A stretch of 64,000 nucleotides of DNA from Nesterenkonia populi (GCF_007994735.1 NZ_VOIL01000001.1:1178001-1242000); one strand, 5' to 3'. Shown: positions 44,263 through 53,301, counted from the first letter of the stretch. Translations and numbers: made by a program. Notes: generated from the letters alone by a model not told the origin.

Positions 44263-45644
44263 CGCATATGCCATTTCGCACTACGAACCCCGCCACAGGC
44301 GAACTTATGAACGAGTACCCGGTCGCCACCGATGCCGAGACAGAGGACGTTCTGCAGCGCTCCCAGCAGGCATTCGCCGAATGGAGCGCACGGTCAGTGG
44401 GGGAGCGTGCGGGAATAGTTCAGCGCGTCTCCGAGCTCTTCACCGTCAAGGCAGCAGAGCTCGCCGAGATCGCCACTCGTGAAATGGGCAAGCCGATCGG
44501 CGAGATGCGTGAAGAAGCTGATTTCTGCGGCGATATTTTTGGGTACTACGCCTCTGCAGGACCAGAGCAGCTGGCTGATCAGATACTTTCCGAGGACGAC
44601 GAAGCCCTCTCCACGCTCCAGCGACGCCCCATAGGCCCGCTCCTGGGAATCATGCCGTGGAACTACCCCTACTATCAGGTGGCCCGTTTTGCCGCCCCCA
44701 ACTTGGTGGCCGGCAACACGGTCCTTCTCAAGCACGCCGAGATCTGCCCGGAGGCAGCACTGGCGATCCAATCGTTGATGGACGAAGCCGGCGTTCCGCC
44801 TGGGGTCTTCCAGACCATCTTCGCCACCCACGAGCACGTGTCGACCATGATCGCCAGCCCCTTCATCCAGGGCGTCTCACTGACCGGCTCCGAACGGGCC
44901 GGCGGAATCATCGCCGAGCAGGCCGGGCGCCACCTGAAGAAAGTCGTGCTCGAACTCGGCGGCTCGGATCCCTACGTGGTCCTATCCGCATCCGATGTCG
45001 CCGCCCAGGCGAAGCAGGCTCTGGATATCCGTCTGGAGAACACGGGCCAGGCCTGCAACTCCAATAAGCGGATGGTCGTCATGGACGACATTTTTGACGA
45101 GTTCGTCGCAGAACTCGTCAAGCAGGCTGAGGCCCTGACACCCGGCGACCCGGCAGAAGGGAAAGACGGCACCTATGGGCCGCTCTCATCGGAGGCTGCT
45201 GCCCAAAAGATCGTCTCCCAGATTGAGGACGCAGTCGCCGCGGGCGCCACGCTGCACACCGGCGGTGTCCGCCTGGATACCTCAGGGTTCTATGTCTCAC
45301 CTGCTGTGCTGACTGGGGTCACACAGGACGCCCGTGCATACCGAGAGGAGCTCTTCGGCCCGGCCGCGGTGGTCTACCGAGTCTCGTCCGAGGAAGAAGC
45401 GCTGCAGGTGGCCAACGACACTGTCTATGGCCTCGGTGCCGCGGTGTACGCCACCGAACCAGGCCGTGCAGCACAGTTTGCGGAGAAGCTCCAAGCGGGA
45501 ATGGTAGGTGCGAATGCACAGCCCCCAGAAGCCGCTGACATGCCTTTCGGCGGCATCAAACGTTCCGGGTACGGCCGTGAACTCGGGCCGCTCGGCATTG
45601 ACGAGTTCACCAACAAACGGCTGATGCACCTCTCCAAGCCCTGA
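44259..45644 (+). CDS. Succinate-semialdehyde-type aldehyde dehydrogenase
   Basis: A 461-residue NAD(P)-dependent aldehyde dehydrogenase. The Rossmann region GIMPWNYPYYQVARFAAPNL, the general-base Glu in VLELGGSDPYVV and the catalytic Cys in NTGQACNSNKRM are all present. The short form, with QACNSNKR, belongs to the succinate-semialdehyde dehydrogenase (GabD/Sad) branch. In this setting it could oxidize 4-aminobutanal made by the putrescine oxidase, or succinate semialdehyde derived from GABA. GAGGAG precedes the ATG. Confidence 0.88.
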   Translation: MTHMPFRTTNPATGELMNEYPVATDAETEDVLQRSQQAFAEWSARSVGERAGIVQRVSELFTVKAAELAEIATREMGKPIGEMREEADFCGDIFGYYASAGPEQLADQILSEDDEALSTLQRRPIGPLLGIMPWNYPYYQVARFAAPNLVAGNTVLLKHAEICPEAALAIQSLMDEAGVPPGVFQTIFATHEHVSTMIASPFIQGVSLTGSERAGGIIAEQAGRHLKKVVLELGGSDPYVVLSASDVAAQAKQALDIRLENTGQACNSNKRMVVMDDIFDEFVAELVKQAEALTPGDPAEGKDGTYGPLSSEAAAQKIVSQIEDAVAAGATLHTGGVRLDTSGFYVSPAVLTGVTQDARAYREELFGPAAVVYRVSSEEEALQVANDTVYGLGAAVYATEPGRAAQFAEKLQAGMVGANAQPPEAADMPFGGIKRSGYGRELGPLGIDEFTNKRLMHLSKP

Positions 45645-45657
45645 AGCCGCATCGGCC

Positions 45658-45798
45658 GTGTGCATCAACACCGAGGTCTACATAGGCCCCGTCTCAGACC
45701 TCACCGGCCTGGACCTGTCGATACCGGCCGGATTGGTCGTCGCCTCAGGAACCTATGTCCTTCTCTCTCGCCCTGCGCCGGTCCGTCAGCCGCGATGA
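45658..45798 (+). pseudogene. Remnant of an NCS1-type permease C-terminus
   Basis: One frame reads CINTEVYIGPVSDLTGLDLS followed by IPAGLVVASGTYVLLSRP and a stop at 45796-45798. This resembles the last transmembrane hairpin of purine/cytosine permeases (NCS1), which typically end N-T-x-x-x-x-G-P-V ... D-L-S ... G-L-x-V. There is no room for the rest of the gene: the aldehyde dehydrogenase stop lies 13 bases upstream. It is probably the tail of a deleted transporter gene. Confidence 0.5.
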
Positions 45799-45860
45799 CC
45801 GTTCGCTCAGGCATTCGCCCATACTCATCATCACGAACTCCCGCAGGAGATGCCGTCTCG

Positions 45861-47507
45861 ATGTCCACAACGATCTACCACCATGCCAAAGTCTTCACTG
45901 CTGACCCTGAGAGACGTACCGCTGAGGCATTCGCAGTGACCGACGGCGTCTTCGGTGCTGTCGGACCGTACGAAGAAGTCCGGTCCCACGCTGGAGCGGA
46001 AGCCATCGAGGTCGATCTCGGCGGACGATTCGTATCACCGGGGTTCATCGACTCCCACACTCATCTGACCACCTTTGGTGAGGCGCTGGGCAAGGTCCAA
46101 TTGCGTGACTGCGGTGACCTGGACGAGATTCTGCGGCGGTTGGCGGACGCCCGCCGGAAGAACCCAGATGCTCCCCGAATCCTCGGCGCAGGCTGGCTCT
46201 TCGATGCTGTAGGTGAGCAGCATCCTACGGCTTCCATGATTGATGCGGTTCTGCCTGACGTTCCGGTCTACCTCGACGCAAACGACCTGCATTCCGTATG
46301 GGTGAATTCTGCTGCGCTCGCCGAGATGGGCATCGACGAGCATTCTCCGGACCCGCTCGGAGGAAAGATCGCTCGTGATGCCAAGGGCCAGGCCACAGGC
46401 ATGCTCTACGAGACGGCGGGAAGACAGTACGCACGCACTTTTCTGGAGAATTCCGCTGCCCCGGAAGATCATGTTCGTTTTCTGGAGCGAGCTTTTCAGG
46501 CGTACCTTGAGTCCGGTGTCACCGGTGCCACGGACATGGCGCTGACTGAGGCCGATGTGACAGCTGTTCAGACGCTCATCGCCCGCGATGGACGCCTGCC
46601 TTTCCCCATCACTGGGCATATGCTGCTTGAACCCACAAACAGCGTCCAGGACGACCTGGCCGGGATTGACAGCATCGTCGACCTTCGTCAACGCACCGCC
46701 GCCGGATCGGGCTCCAGATGGTTTCGCATCGCCGGGGTCAAGTTCATCATGGATGGGGTGATCGACGCCTGCACGGCGACGATGCGAGCCCCCTATGCCA
46801 ACGGTACGAACTGCGCTCCGATCTGGAGCGCCGACCGGATCCGACCCGTCGCCGAATCCGCCGACGCAGCAGGTTTGCAGATCGCCATGCATGCCATCGG
46901 CGATCGCACCAGTGAAATCGCTCTGGAGATACTTGAGCACTGTCTCCGCGTGAACGCCCCACGGCCTCGGCGCCACCGGATAGAACACCTCGAATCAGTC
47001 ACCGACGAAACCATCAGCCGCATTGCCGCGGTCGGTGCGACGGCCTCGATGCAGCCGGTTCACTGCGATCCCGCGATCTTGGACAACTGGGTATCGGTGC
47101 TCGGCGACGAACGTCAGGAGCAGGGTTTTCCCTGGAGGAGGATCCGGGAAGCCGGGATACCCATCACCCTGGGCAGCGATGCGCCGACGGCTCCTCACGA
47201 GCCGCTTCCGAATCTCTATATCGCCCTGACGGGAGGTTCCTCCCTCGTCCCGTCTCTGCCCCCATACCACCCGGAACGTGCTTTCAGCCCCGCCGAAGCT
47301 CTGGCAGCGCTGACCTCAGGCGGAGCTTATGCCGGCGAGATGGAGGGCACCAGCGGTGCCATCCGGAGTGGAATGCACGCCAACTTCATCGTGCTTGACA
47401 TCGACCCCCTCACAGCCGAACCGCAGGAACTGCTGGAGACGCAGGTGCGGAGCACCTATGTGCTCGGCGAGGAGCTCCATAGCGGCGGCGTGCGTGGAGG
47501 CGCCTGA
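45861..47507 (+). CDS. YtcJ-type metal-dependent amidohydrolase
   Basis: A 548-residue amidohydrolase-superfamily protein. Metal motifs: HTH in SPGFIDSHTHL, AMHAIGDRT, HRIEHLE and the final Asp in LGSDAPTAPHEP. This is the COG1574/YtcJ layout shared with N-substituted formamide deformylase. Start ATG 45861 (MSTTIYHHA) fits the family; GGAG lies 11 bases upstream, which is long. The C-terminal codons overlap the convergent amidase gene by 52 bases. The substrate is likely a small amide or formamide. Confidence 0.85.
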   Translation: MSTTIYHHAKVFTADPERRTAEAFAVTDGVFGAVGPYEEVRSHAGAEAIEVDLGGRFVSPGFIDSHTHLTTFGEALGKVQLRDCGDLDEILRRLADARRKNPDAPRILGAGWLFDAVGEQHPTASMIDAVLPDVPVYLDANDLHSVWVNSAALAEMGIDEHSPDPLGGKIARDAKGQATGMLYETAGRQYARTFLENSAAPEDHVRFLERAFQAYLESGVTGATDMALTEADVTAVQTLIARDGRLPFPITGHMLLEPTNSVQDDLAGIDSIVDLRQRTAAGSGSRWFRIAGVKFIMDGVIDACTATMRAPYANGTNCAPIWSADRIRPVAESADAAGLQIAMHAIGDRTSEIALEILEHCLRVNAPRPRRHRIEHLESVTDETISRIAAVGATASMQPVHCDPAILDNWVSVLGDERQEQGFPWRRIREAGIPITLGSDAPTAPHEPLPNLYIALTGGSSLVPSLPPYHPERAFSPAEALAALTSGGAYAGEMEGTSGAIRSGMHANFIVLDIDPLTAEPQELLETQVRSTYVLGEELHSGGVRGGA

Positions 47508-49195
47508 CGACGTCGTCCTGTCGCTTCGAATGCTGCCGCGATCTCCAGCAGCCGCACATCGTCGTAGGCCCTTCCTGCAAGGGTAAGGCCTACGGGCATC
47601 CCCGTGTCCGGCATAGTGCCCATAGGTACTGTCACCGTGGGAACTCCCAGATGGCGCCACACCAGGTTTCCGTTGGCCACCCAGACGCCGTTCTGCCACG
47701 CGATATCCGCAGATTCCACGTTCACATCTGCATCGGCGGGCGCCACGTCAGCCACTGCGGGGAAGGCAACGACATCCAGTTCCAAGCTGTCCAACCAGTC
47801 CTCGAAGTCCGTCCTCCGTGTGGCCTCAAGCCCCCGGAGTCCCTCTTCCATGCATGGAATCTCCGTGAAAGAGGTGAACTTCGCGCCCCTCATGACCTCC
47901 GGATAGGCGGAGATGTCGGAGAACCCCTCGGCGCGGTCAGGCAGTGTTCCCGTCTCGTGGGGGAATATCAGTGCGCCGTCCACCGCCTCCAGCCGATCCA
48001 GCTGAGGATCAGCGTTTGCCCGGAGGAAGTCGTCCCAGGCCCAGGCGCTGAGCTCACGCGCCTCATACTCCAGGAATTCAGCACTCACCAGCCCGCGGGT
48101 GAACACGGTCGGGGCGTTCGGGCGGTCACCCTCATAATTGGTGACCGCCGGCAGGTCTGTGACCTGCACATGAGCACCATAGGATTCCAGGGACTCGCGT
48201 GCCCGCTCCCAGAGTTCCAAAATGCTGGGGCGTGGCCTGATCGGCTGTCCCGTCGAGCCCCCGATGCCCCGATCCTCACCCGAACCTGACTCCGGATCCT
48301 CACCGAGATACATCGCTGGTGCCCCGATCCTCAGGCCCCCGAGCCGCCGACGGGTCTCCTCCGCTGTTCCTGCCTCAAGGCGGAGGAACGACTCCGGCCG
48401 AACCTCGCTGATGGAGGGCAGCTCAACCCACGGCTGACTGCGCCAAAAATCACCCCGAGCCTCAGGGTCCTCGACCATGATGATTTCGAGCAGCTCAAGC
48501 ATGTCAATCATGCTGCGCGTGTGAGGCACGACCACGTCCATCGTGGGCACCAGCGGCCAGTTACCTCGGATGGAGAGCAATCCCCAGGAAGGCGTATAGG
48601 CGCACAGAGCATTGTTCGAAGCCGGAGCCCTGCCCGAGGACCAGGTCTCCTCTGCCAGCCCAAAGGCGGCGAAACTGGCCGCCGTCGCGGTTCCGGAACC
48701 GTTGGAGGAGCCGGAGCCGAAGGCCGAAGTCAGGTAGTCACCGCTGTACGGGCTCTCTGATCGACCATAGACGCCGCGCTGCATGCCTCCGTCAGCCATA
48801 GGGGGCATGTTTGTGAGGCCGAGCAGCACCGCGCCGCTCTCCCGCAGGCGCCCGACGGTGAAGGAGTCGCGCTGGGCCACAAGATGCTTGAATGCTGGCG
48901 AGCCCGCAGCGACTGTCAGTCCCCTTGCCAGGTAGCTGTCCTTGGCCGTGTACGGTATCCCGTCCAGCGGGCCCAGGGCGGCGCCGCAGGCGCGACGCTC
49001 GTCAGACGCACGGGCCTCATCCACAGCATGCGGATTCATCACGATCACCGAATTGAGCATAGGGCCGGACCGATCGTAGGCATCGATGCGGTCCAGGTAG
49101 CTGAGCACCAGTTCCTCGCTTGTGGCGGCCCCTGTCTCAAGAGCACGGCGCAGCTGCGGAATCGTCGCCTCGACGACGTTGAAGGGACCGTTCAT
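47456..49195 (-). CDS. Amidase-signature family amidase
   Basis: A 579-residue amidase-signature enzyme. The catalytic Lys is in YTAKDSYL, the cis-Ser in GSGSSNGSGTA and the nucleophile in ETWSSGRAPAS. The last aligns with the usual DTGGSIRIPAS but is divergent. It overlaps the agmatine-deiminase-type gene by 4 bases, which suggests it acts on that enzyme's product. N-carbamoylputrescine is a reasonable guess, replacing the nitrilase-type AguB. Its 3' end overlaps the convergent amidohydrolase gene. Confidence 0.87.
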   Translation of the reverse strand: MNGPFNVVEATIPQLRRALETGAATSEELVLSYLDRIDAYDRSGPMLNSVIVMNPHAVDEARASDERRACGAALGPLDGIPYTAKDSYLARGLTVAAGSPAFKHLVAQRDSFTVGRLRESGAVLLGLTNMPPMADGGMQRGVYGRSESPYSGDYLTSAFGSGSSNGSGTATAASFAAFGLAEETWSSGRAPASNNALCAYTPSWGLLSIRGNWPLVPTMDVVVPHTRSMIDMLELLEIIMVEDPEARGDFWRSQPWVELPSISEVRPESFLRLEAGTAEETRRRLGGLRIGAPAMYLGEDPESGSGEDRGIGGSTGQPIRPRPSILELWERARESLESYGAHVQVTDLPAVTNYEGDRPNAPTVFTRGLVSAEFLEYEARELSAWAWDDFLRANADPQLDRLEAVDGALIFPHETGTLPDRAEGFSDISAYPEVMRGAKFTSFTEIPCMEEGLRGLEATRRTDFEDWLDSLELDVVAFPAVADVAPADADVNVESADIAWQNGVWVANGNLVWRHLGVPTVTVPMGTMPDTGMPVGLTLAGRAYDDVRLLEIAAAFEATGRRRQAPPRTPPLWSSSPST

Positions 49196-50322
49196 CCTTC
49201 GGCCCCGGAGAGTGCGTCATGAGGATCCCTATAGGGAGGTAGCCCGCTGCTGACGGCTCGCGGCTGCTGCTGCGTAATGCAGTGGATGCCGCCGCCGAAG
49301 CTGAAAATATCCCGTGCGTCGACCTGTTCGATGCGGCGCCCCGGATACGCCTCCGCAAGGATCTCTGAGGCGATGTCATCGTGAGGGTCATCGAAGGCGC
49401 AGAGGATCACGGCACCGTTGACGATGTAGTGATTGATATAGGACCAGTCGTTGAGCTCGTTGTTCTCATCGCGGATCGACTGCGGAGCTGGAACGTCAAT
49501 GATTCTCAGCGCTTCGCCCGCGGCATCGAAAGTGCTCTCCAGAACCTCACGGAGCCTGCGGGTCACGATGTAGTCCGGATGCTCGGGGTTGTCCTGCCGG
49601 TGCAGCAGCAACGCGCCGGACTCGGTGAAGCTGGCCACGATGTCTACATGGCCTCGAGTGCCGAACTCCTCGTAGTCCCGCGTGAGGCCATAAGGCAGCC
49701 AGATCGCATCCCTGGTGCCCAGCTGGAGGTGGATCTCGGACTCCACCTCATCCTTCGCCGTCCCCGGGTTGCGTCCCTCGTCGAGCTGAACAGTCTCGGT
49801 CAGCAGCACCGTGCCTGAGGCGTCGATGTGGAAACCACCGCCTTCATTGACCAGCCGGCTCTCCCGACGGGGCAGTGCCAGGTGCTCAGCCATCCGCCGC
49901 CCCACCTGGCGGTCTGCGTCCCACGCCGCCCATTCCTGAGCGCCCCAGCCGTTGAAGGTCCAGTCGACACCGTGGACCTGACCCTCGCCGTCGTGCACGA
50001 ATGTCAGACCCGAGTCCCTGATCCAGGCGTCATCAAGCTCCATGGGCAGCAAGGAAACGGCATCGCCGAGCAGCGCACGCGCCTCATCGAGGTCCTCTGG
50101 GGAAACTGCCATAAGCACCGGCTCGTGGGCGGCGACGGTACGGGCCACCACAGCCCAGGAGCGGCGTGCACGGTCCAGCGACTCGCTCCCGGGCGGACCG
50201 AACGTGCCGTTGGCCGGTGGGAACGCCATCCATGTGCGCTCGTGCGGTGCCCATTCAGGGGGCATCCGTACGGCGGCTGATGCGGGTGCCCTGCTGTGAG
50301 AGAGGTGCTGCTGGTGCTTCAT
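49192..50322 (-). CDS. Agmatine deiminase family protein
   Basis: A 376-residue member of the guanidine-modifying (PAD/AguA) superfamily. Family features are MPPEWAPHERTWMAFP at the N-terminus, DDAWIRDSG, NEGGGFHID, RGHVDIVASF and the catalytic Cys in GGGIHCITQQQP. The last is nearly identical to agmatine deiminases. The segment after MAFP (PANGTFGP) differs from the classical WPxRPDNWR, so it may be a subfamily with another guanidino substrate. It is transcribed with the amidase, downstream of puo. Confidence 0.85.
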   Translation of the reverse strand: MKHQQHLSHSRAPASAAVRMPPEWAPHERTWMAFPPANGTFGPPGSESLDRARRSWAVVARTVAAHEPVLMAVSPEDLDEARALLGDAVSLLPMELDDAWIRDSGLTFVHDGEGQVHGVDWTFNGWGAQEWAAWDADRQVGRRMAEHLALPRRESRLVNEGGGFHIDASGTVLLTETVQLDEGRNPGTAKDEVESEIHLQLGTRDAIWLPYGLTRDYEEFGTRGHVDIVASFTESGALLLHRQDNPEHPDYIVTRRLREVLESTFDAAGEALRIIDVPAPQSIRDENNELNDWSYINHYIVNGAVILCAFDDPHDDIASEILAEAYPGRRIEQVDARDIFSFGGGIHCITQQQPRAVSSGLPPYRDPHDALSGAEG

Positions 50323-50390
50323 GGCTGTCCTAGTGTCAATCGTGCGCTTCGGGGCCGACTGCCCTCTTGGGGCCGAAGTCAGTGGAGTGC

Positions 50391-51806
50391 TCAGCCGTGG
50401 GTCTCGAGGCTGAGAAGGTCCGTGACCTCCTCGGCGACCCTGCGTCCCTGCCGAAGCGCGCCGTCGACGTGCTGGTATCCCTCGGCGGCCAGATCCGAGC
50501 AGGCCCAGTGGATCGGTCCGACTGGGGTGAGCTGGTCGGGGCCATAGCGATGGAGGCCTCCCAGGTCATAGCTGGTGGCGTAGGCTCCGCGTGTCCATTC
50601 CTCGGCGGCAAAGTCAGACTCGTAGTAGACGTTCGGGCTCAGGGCCTCGGCACCGACGTAGTGGGAGATCGATTCCAAGATCTGCTGGCGTCGCTGGTCA
50701 GGCTCCAGTCTGAGCATGCGATCCGCCGATTCATCCGAGACGAAGGCAACAAGAGTGCCGCGAGGGTCGCCATAGTTGGTGTTGTCGTAAACCTCCTGGC
50801 ATAGCTCGGCGGCGCCGAAGCCGGTGCCGGAGAGGCCCTTCTCCCGCCAGAAAGGCCTTTCGTAGACCGCATGAACCTTGATCACCAGTCCCATCGACTG
50901 GTGCTGATGCATCTGCTGCTGGAGCCAGGGCAGGGCCGGCTCGAACGAGATTCGGGAGTACAGGTTCGGCGGGACTGCCACGATCACCCTCTCGGCGTGA
51001 ACCGTGAGGCGGTCCGAAATCACAGTGACACCGCGCTCTGGCTCGGTCTGTGGGGCCCAGCGAACGATGCGCACCGGCGTGCTCAGGAGGACCGTGCCTG
51101 CGACCAGCTCGTCGGCCATCGCCTCGGAGACGGACTGCATACCGCCCACCACGCGTCGGTCCAGGATGTAGTTCTCATCGACCAGGTTCGCGAAGGAGCC
51201 GGCCGAGGCGGCCATCAGCACGGCCTGCAGGGCGGAGAAGGCGTGAGAAGGTTTTGTGAGCATGCCGCCGGCCATGAATATCTGGATGTTCTCGCGCGCG
51301 GCAGCGTCGTCGCTCTGCCGGCGGAGCCAAGCCTCGAAGGTGACGGTGTCCAGCTCACGGGCGAGCGGATGCGCCCAAGGCTCCTCGACGCCGATGGCCT
51401 TCACCAGCTCGTCCAGCTGAGCAATGATGCGCGTCATCTCGGCCTCAGTATGAGCCCCGGCCGGGAACATCTCCCCGGAGTACCGGCGTGCTGTGCCGTC
51501 TGGGGCGATGTAGATGTCCTCCCCTTTACGATGACGGGGATAAGTCTTCTTGCCGAGCTCCTCAAGAAGGCCCAGCAGCTCTTTCTGGTCCGGGGAGACC
51601 CACTGCCCGCCGATCTCCAAGAAGGCTCCGTCGACCTCTTTGGACCATGTGCGTCCCCCGACACGATCACGAGCCTCCAGCACGGCGACTGTCCGTCCAG
51701 CGGCCTCCAAGGACCGGGCAGCACGAAGGCCGGCGGGCCCCGCGCCTACCACCACGACGTCCCGCTCGAGCGTCTCAGCATCGAAACGGTGCTGCGTGTC
51801 TGTCAT
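50391..51806 (-). CDS. puo: Putrescine oxidase-like flavin amine oxidase
   Basis: A 471-residue FAD-dependent amine oxidase. The dinucleotide motif VVVGAGPAGLRAARSLEAAGR, ARDRVGGRTW, EIGGQWVSPDQ, AGGMLTKPSHAFSALQAVLM and the C-terminal GPIHWACSDLAAEGYQHVDGAL are very close to the putrescine oxidases of Rhodococcus and Micrococcus (Kocuria). These convert putrescine to 4-aminobutanal plus ammonia and H2O2. It is divergent from a tetR gene with a perfect palindrome between them. Confidence 0.88.
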   Translation of the reverse strand: MTDTQHRFDAETLERDVVVVGAGPAGLRAARSLEAAGRTVAVLEARDRVGGRTWSKEVDGAFLEIGGQWVSPDQKELLGLLEELGKKTYPRHRKGEDIYIAPDGTARRYSGEMFPAGAHTEAEMTRIIAQLDELVKAIGVEEPWAHPLARELDTVTFEAWLRRQSDDAAARENIQIFMAGGMLTKPSHAFSALQAVLMAASAGSFANLVDENYILDRRVVGGMQSVSEAMADELVAGTVLLSTPVRIVRWAPQTEPERGVTVISDRLTVHAERVIVAVPPNLYSRISFEPALPWLQQQMHQHQSMGLVIKVHAVYERPFWREKGLSGTGFGAAELCQEVYDNTNYGDPRGTLVAFVSDESADRMLRLEPDQRRQQILESISHYVGAEALSPNVYYESDFAAEEWTRGAYATSYDLGGLHRYGPDQLTPVGPIHWACSDLAAEGYQHVDGALRQGRRVAEEVTDLLSLETHG

Positions 51807-51821
51807 CGCTCTCCCCTTGAA

Positions 51822-51838
51822 AATGAATAAAATTCATT
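51822..51838. promoter_or_regulatory. Palindromic operator between puo and tetR
   Basis: AATGAAT-AAA-ATTCATT is a perfect 7-3-7 inverted repeat, 15 bases upstream of the puo start and upstream of tetR. It is the obvious candidate site for the divergent TetR regulator. Confidence 0.65.
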
Positions 51839-51907
51839 AAACACTAGGTAGCATCACCGCGATCACAGTCTGTTGTCAAGCAGGCCAGAATGAGGAAGGA
51901 GCTCTCC

Positions 51908-52579
51908 GTGGCCAGCCCCGCCCGTGGCTCTCGAGGCCGAGGAAGGCCAACCTCCGCCCTCCTCACCCGTGATCGAATCACCGACTCAGCGATCGCCCTG
52001 GTCAGCAGGCACGATTACCGGCACCTGACGATGTCCGCCCTCGCAGAGGAGCTGGGGGTCTCCACGTCGGCGCTTTACAACCACGTCTCTTCAAAGCGGG
52101 AAGTGCTGATCCTGATTCAAGAACGGCTGAATGCGCAGATCGACTGCACCGGGTTCGGAATCCATCCTTGGGACAGGGCCCTGCGAACCTGGGCGCACTC
52201 TTATCGTGACTGCTTCATCCGCCACACCGCGCTGATCCCCACGGTCGCGGTTCTGCCGGTTGCGGACTCCCCTGAGACGCTGAGAATGTATGAGCAGGTG
52301 GCCCAAGGACTCCACGAGGCAGGCGTCGGTGACGCCGATGTGGTCGACATTATCGTCGGAGTCGAGGCCCTTGTCTTCGGAGCGGCCTATGACGCCTCGA
52401 CTCCGACTGACATCTTCGACCCGGGTAACAGGACGGATATCGCTCCGACATTCACGCGGCTCGCCTCCGCTCGCCCCCGGAGCTCTCGGGCCGCTGCGGA
52501 CCGGGCCTTCGGCACTGCCCTCGACACATTGATCGCGGGACTGCACGTGCGGCTTGGGAGGGAGAAGGATGACGAATAG
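51908..52579 (+). CDS. TetR family transcriptional regulator
   Basis: A regulator of about 223 residues with the TetR helix-turn-helix (RDRITDSAIALVSRHDYRHLTMSALAEELGVSTSALYNHVSSKREVL). A TetR_C-type ligand domain follows. AAGGAG lies 6 bases upstream of GTG 51908; an ATG at 51890 in the same frame lacks an SD and would add six residues. It is divergent from puo and probably represses the amine-oxidase operon until an amine is present. Confidence 0.88.
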   Translation: MASPARGSRGRGRPTSALLTRDRITDSAIALVSRHDYRHLTMSALAEELGVSTSALYNHVSSKREVLILIQERLNAQIDCTGFGIHPWDRALRTWAHSYRDCFIRHTALIPTVAVLPVADSPETLRMYEQVAQGLHEAGVGDADVVDIIVGVEALVFGAAYDASTPTDIFDPGNRTDIAPTFTRLASARPRSSRAAADRAFGTALDTLIAGLHVRLGREKDDE

Positions 52580-52677
52580 CTAAGTCCGCCCCTTGGGGAG
52601 CGACGAGAGGCTCCGCCATTCCGGGCCTACACCCAAAACATCCACAGACCTTCCCCATGAGGTTTGGCCTGGCCGGC

Positions 52678-53301
52678 TCAGACGGGCTCTCGGATGCCGA
52701 GCCACCGGTACCAGCCGCGGTGCAGCACCAGCCACGCCATGAGCCCGTAGGCGGCCTGTCCGGGTTCGCCCTCGTTTGCGGCCAGGTCCTCGCGCCACTG
52801 GCCGTGGCTGACGAGCGGCGTGAAGGCGTCCACATAGGTGTGGGAGCGGCGGGTGGCCACGTCCTGCCAGGCCCGGTTGAGCTCGCTGATCTGCTGGTTC
52901 AGCTCATCGTCGAGAGTGGGGACAGGGCCCAGCACCAGGCAGCGGATGCCCTCCTGGGACGCCCGGTCGAGGACGTTCGCCAGGTTCAGGCGGGAGCGGG
53001 CTGACGTCGTCGCGGACTGCAGGTCACGGGCGTTCAGGGCGATCAGCAGGTGATTCTCGGTGCCCTGGCCGAACCGTCGGTCGGCTTCCTCCTGCCAGCG
53101 CGCCGACAGGGCCTCGGCCCCTTCGCCCGGGACGGCGAGGGCGAAGTGCTGCAGGCTGACGCCGGTCAGCGGGGTCTTTGAGATGACGCGTCCGAACCAG
53201 CCGAGGCCCCGCGGGTCCCCGGGGCCGGTCAGCAGCTCATCGCCGACGGCGACCAGACGGATCTGCCGGGTCTCTTGTACATCCTCCATAGGCAGAAACA
53301 C
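52678..53301 (-). CDS. SGNH/GDSL-fold protein lacking the nucleophile Ser
   Basis: A 207-residue SGNH-hydrolase-like protein. Block I reads AVGDELLTGPGDPRGLGW, so Glu stands where the catalytic Ser of GDS(L) should be. Block III-like LLIALNARD replaces GxND. The C-terminal DAFTPLVSH region keeps the usual D-x-x-x position. It may be a non-hydrolytic relative. GGGAGG lies 7 bases before GTG 53301, favouring that start. It is downstream of the kgd terminators and convergent with tetR. Confidence 0.75.
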   Translation of the reverse strand: MFLPMEDVQETRQIRLVAVGDELLTGPGDPRGLGWFGRVISKTPLTGVSLQHFALAVPGEGAEALSARWQEEADRRFGQGTENHLLIALNARDLQSATTSARSRLNLANVLDRASQEGIRCLVLGPVPTLDDELNQQISELNRAWQDVATRRSHTYVDAFTPLVSHGQWREDLAANEGEPGQAAYGLMAWLVLHRGWYRWLGIREPV

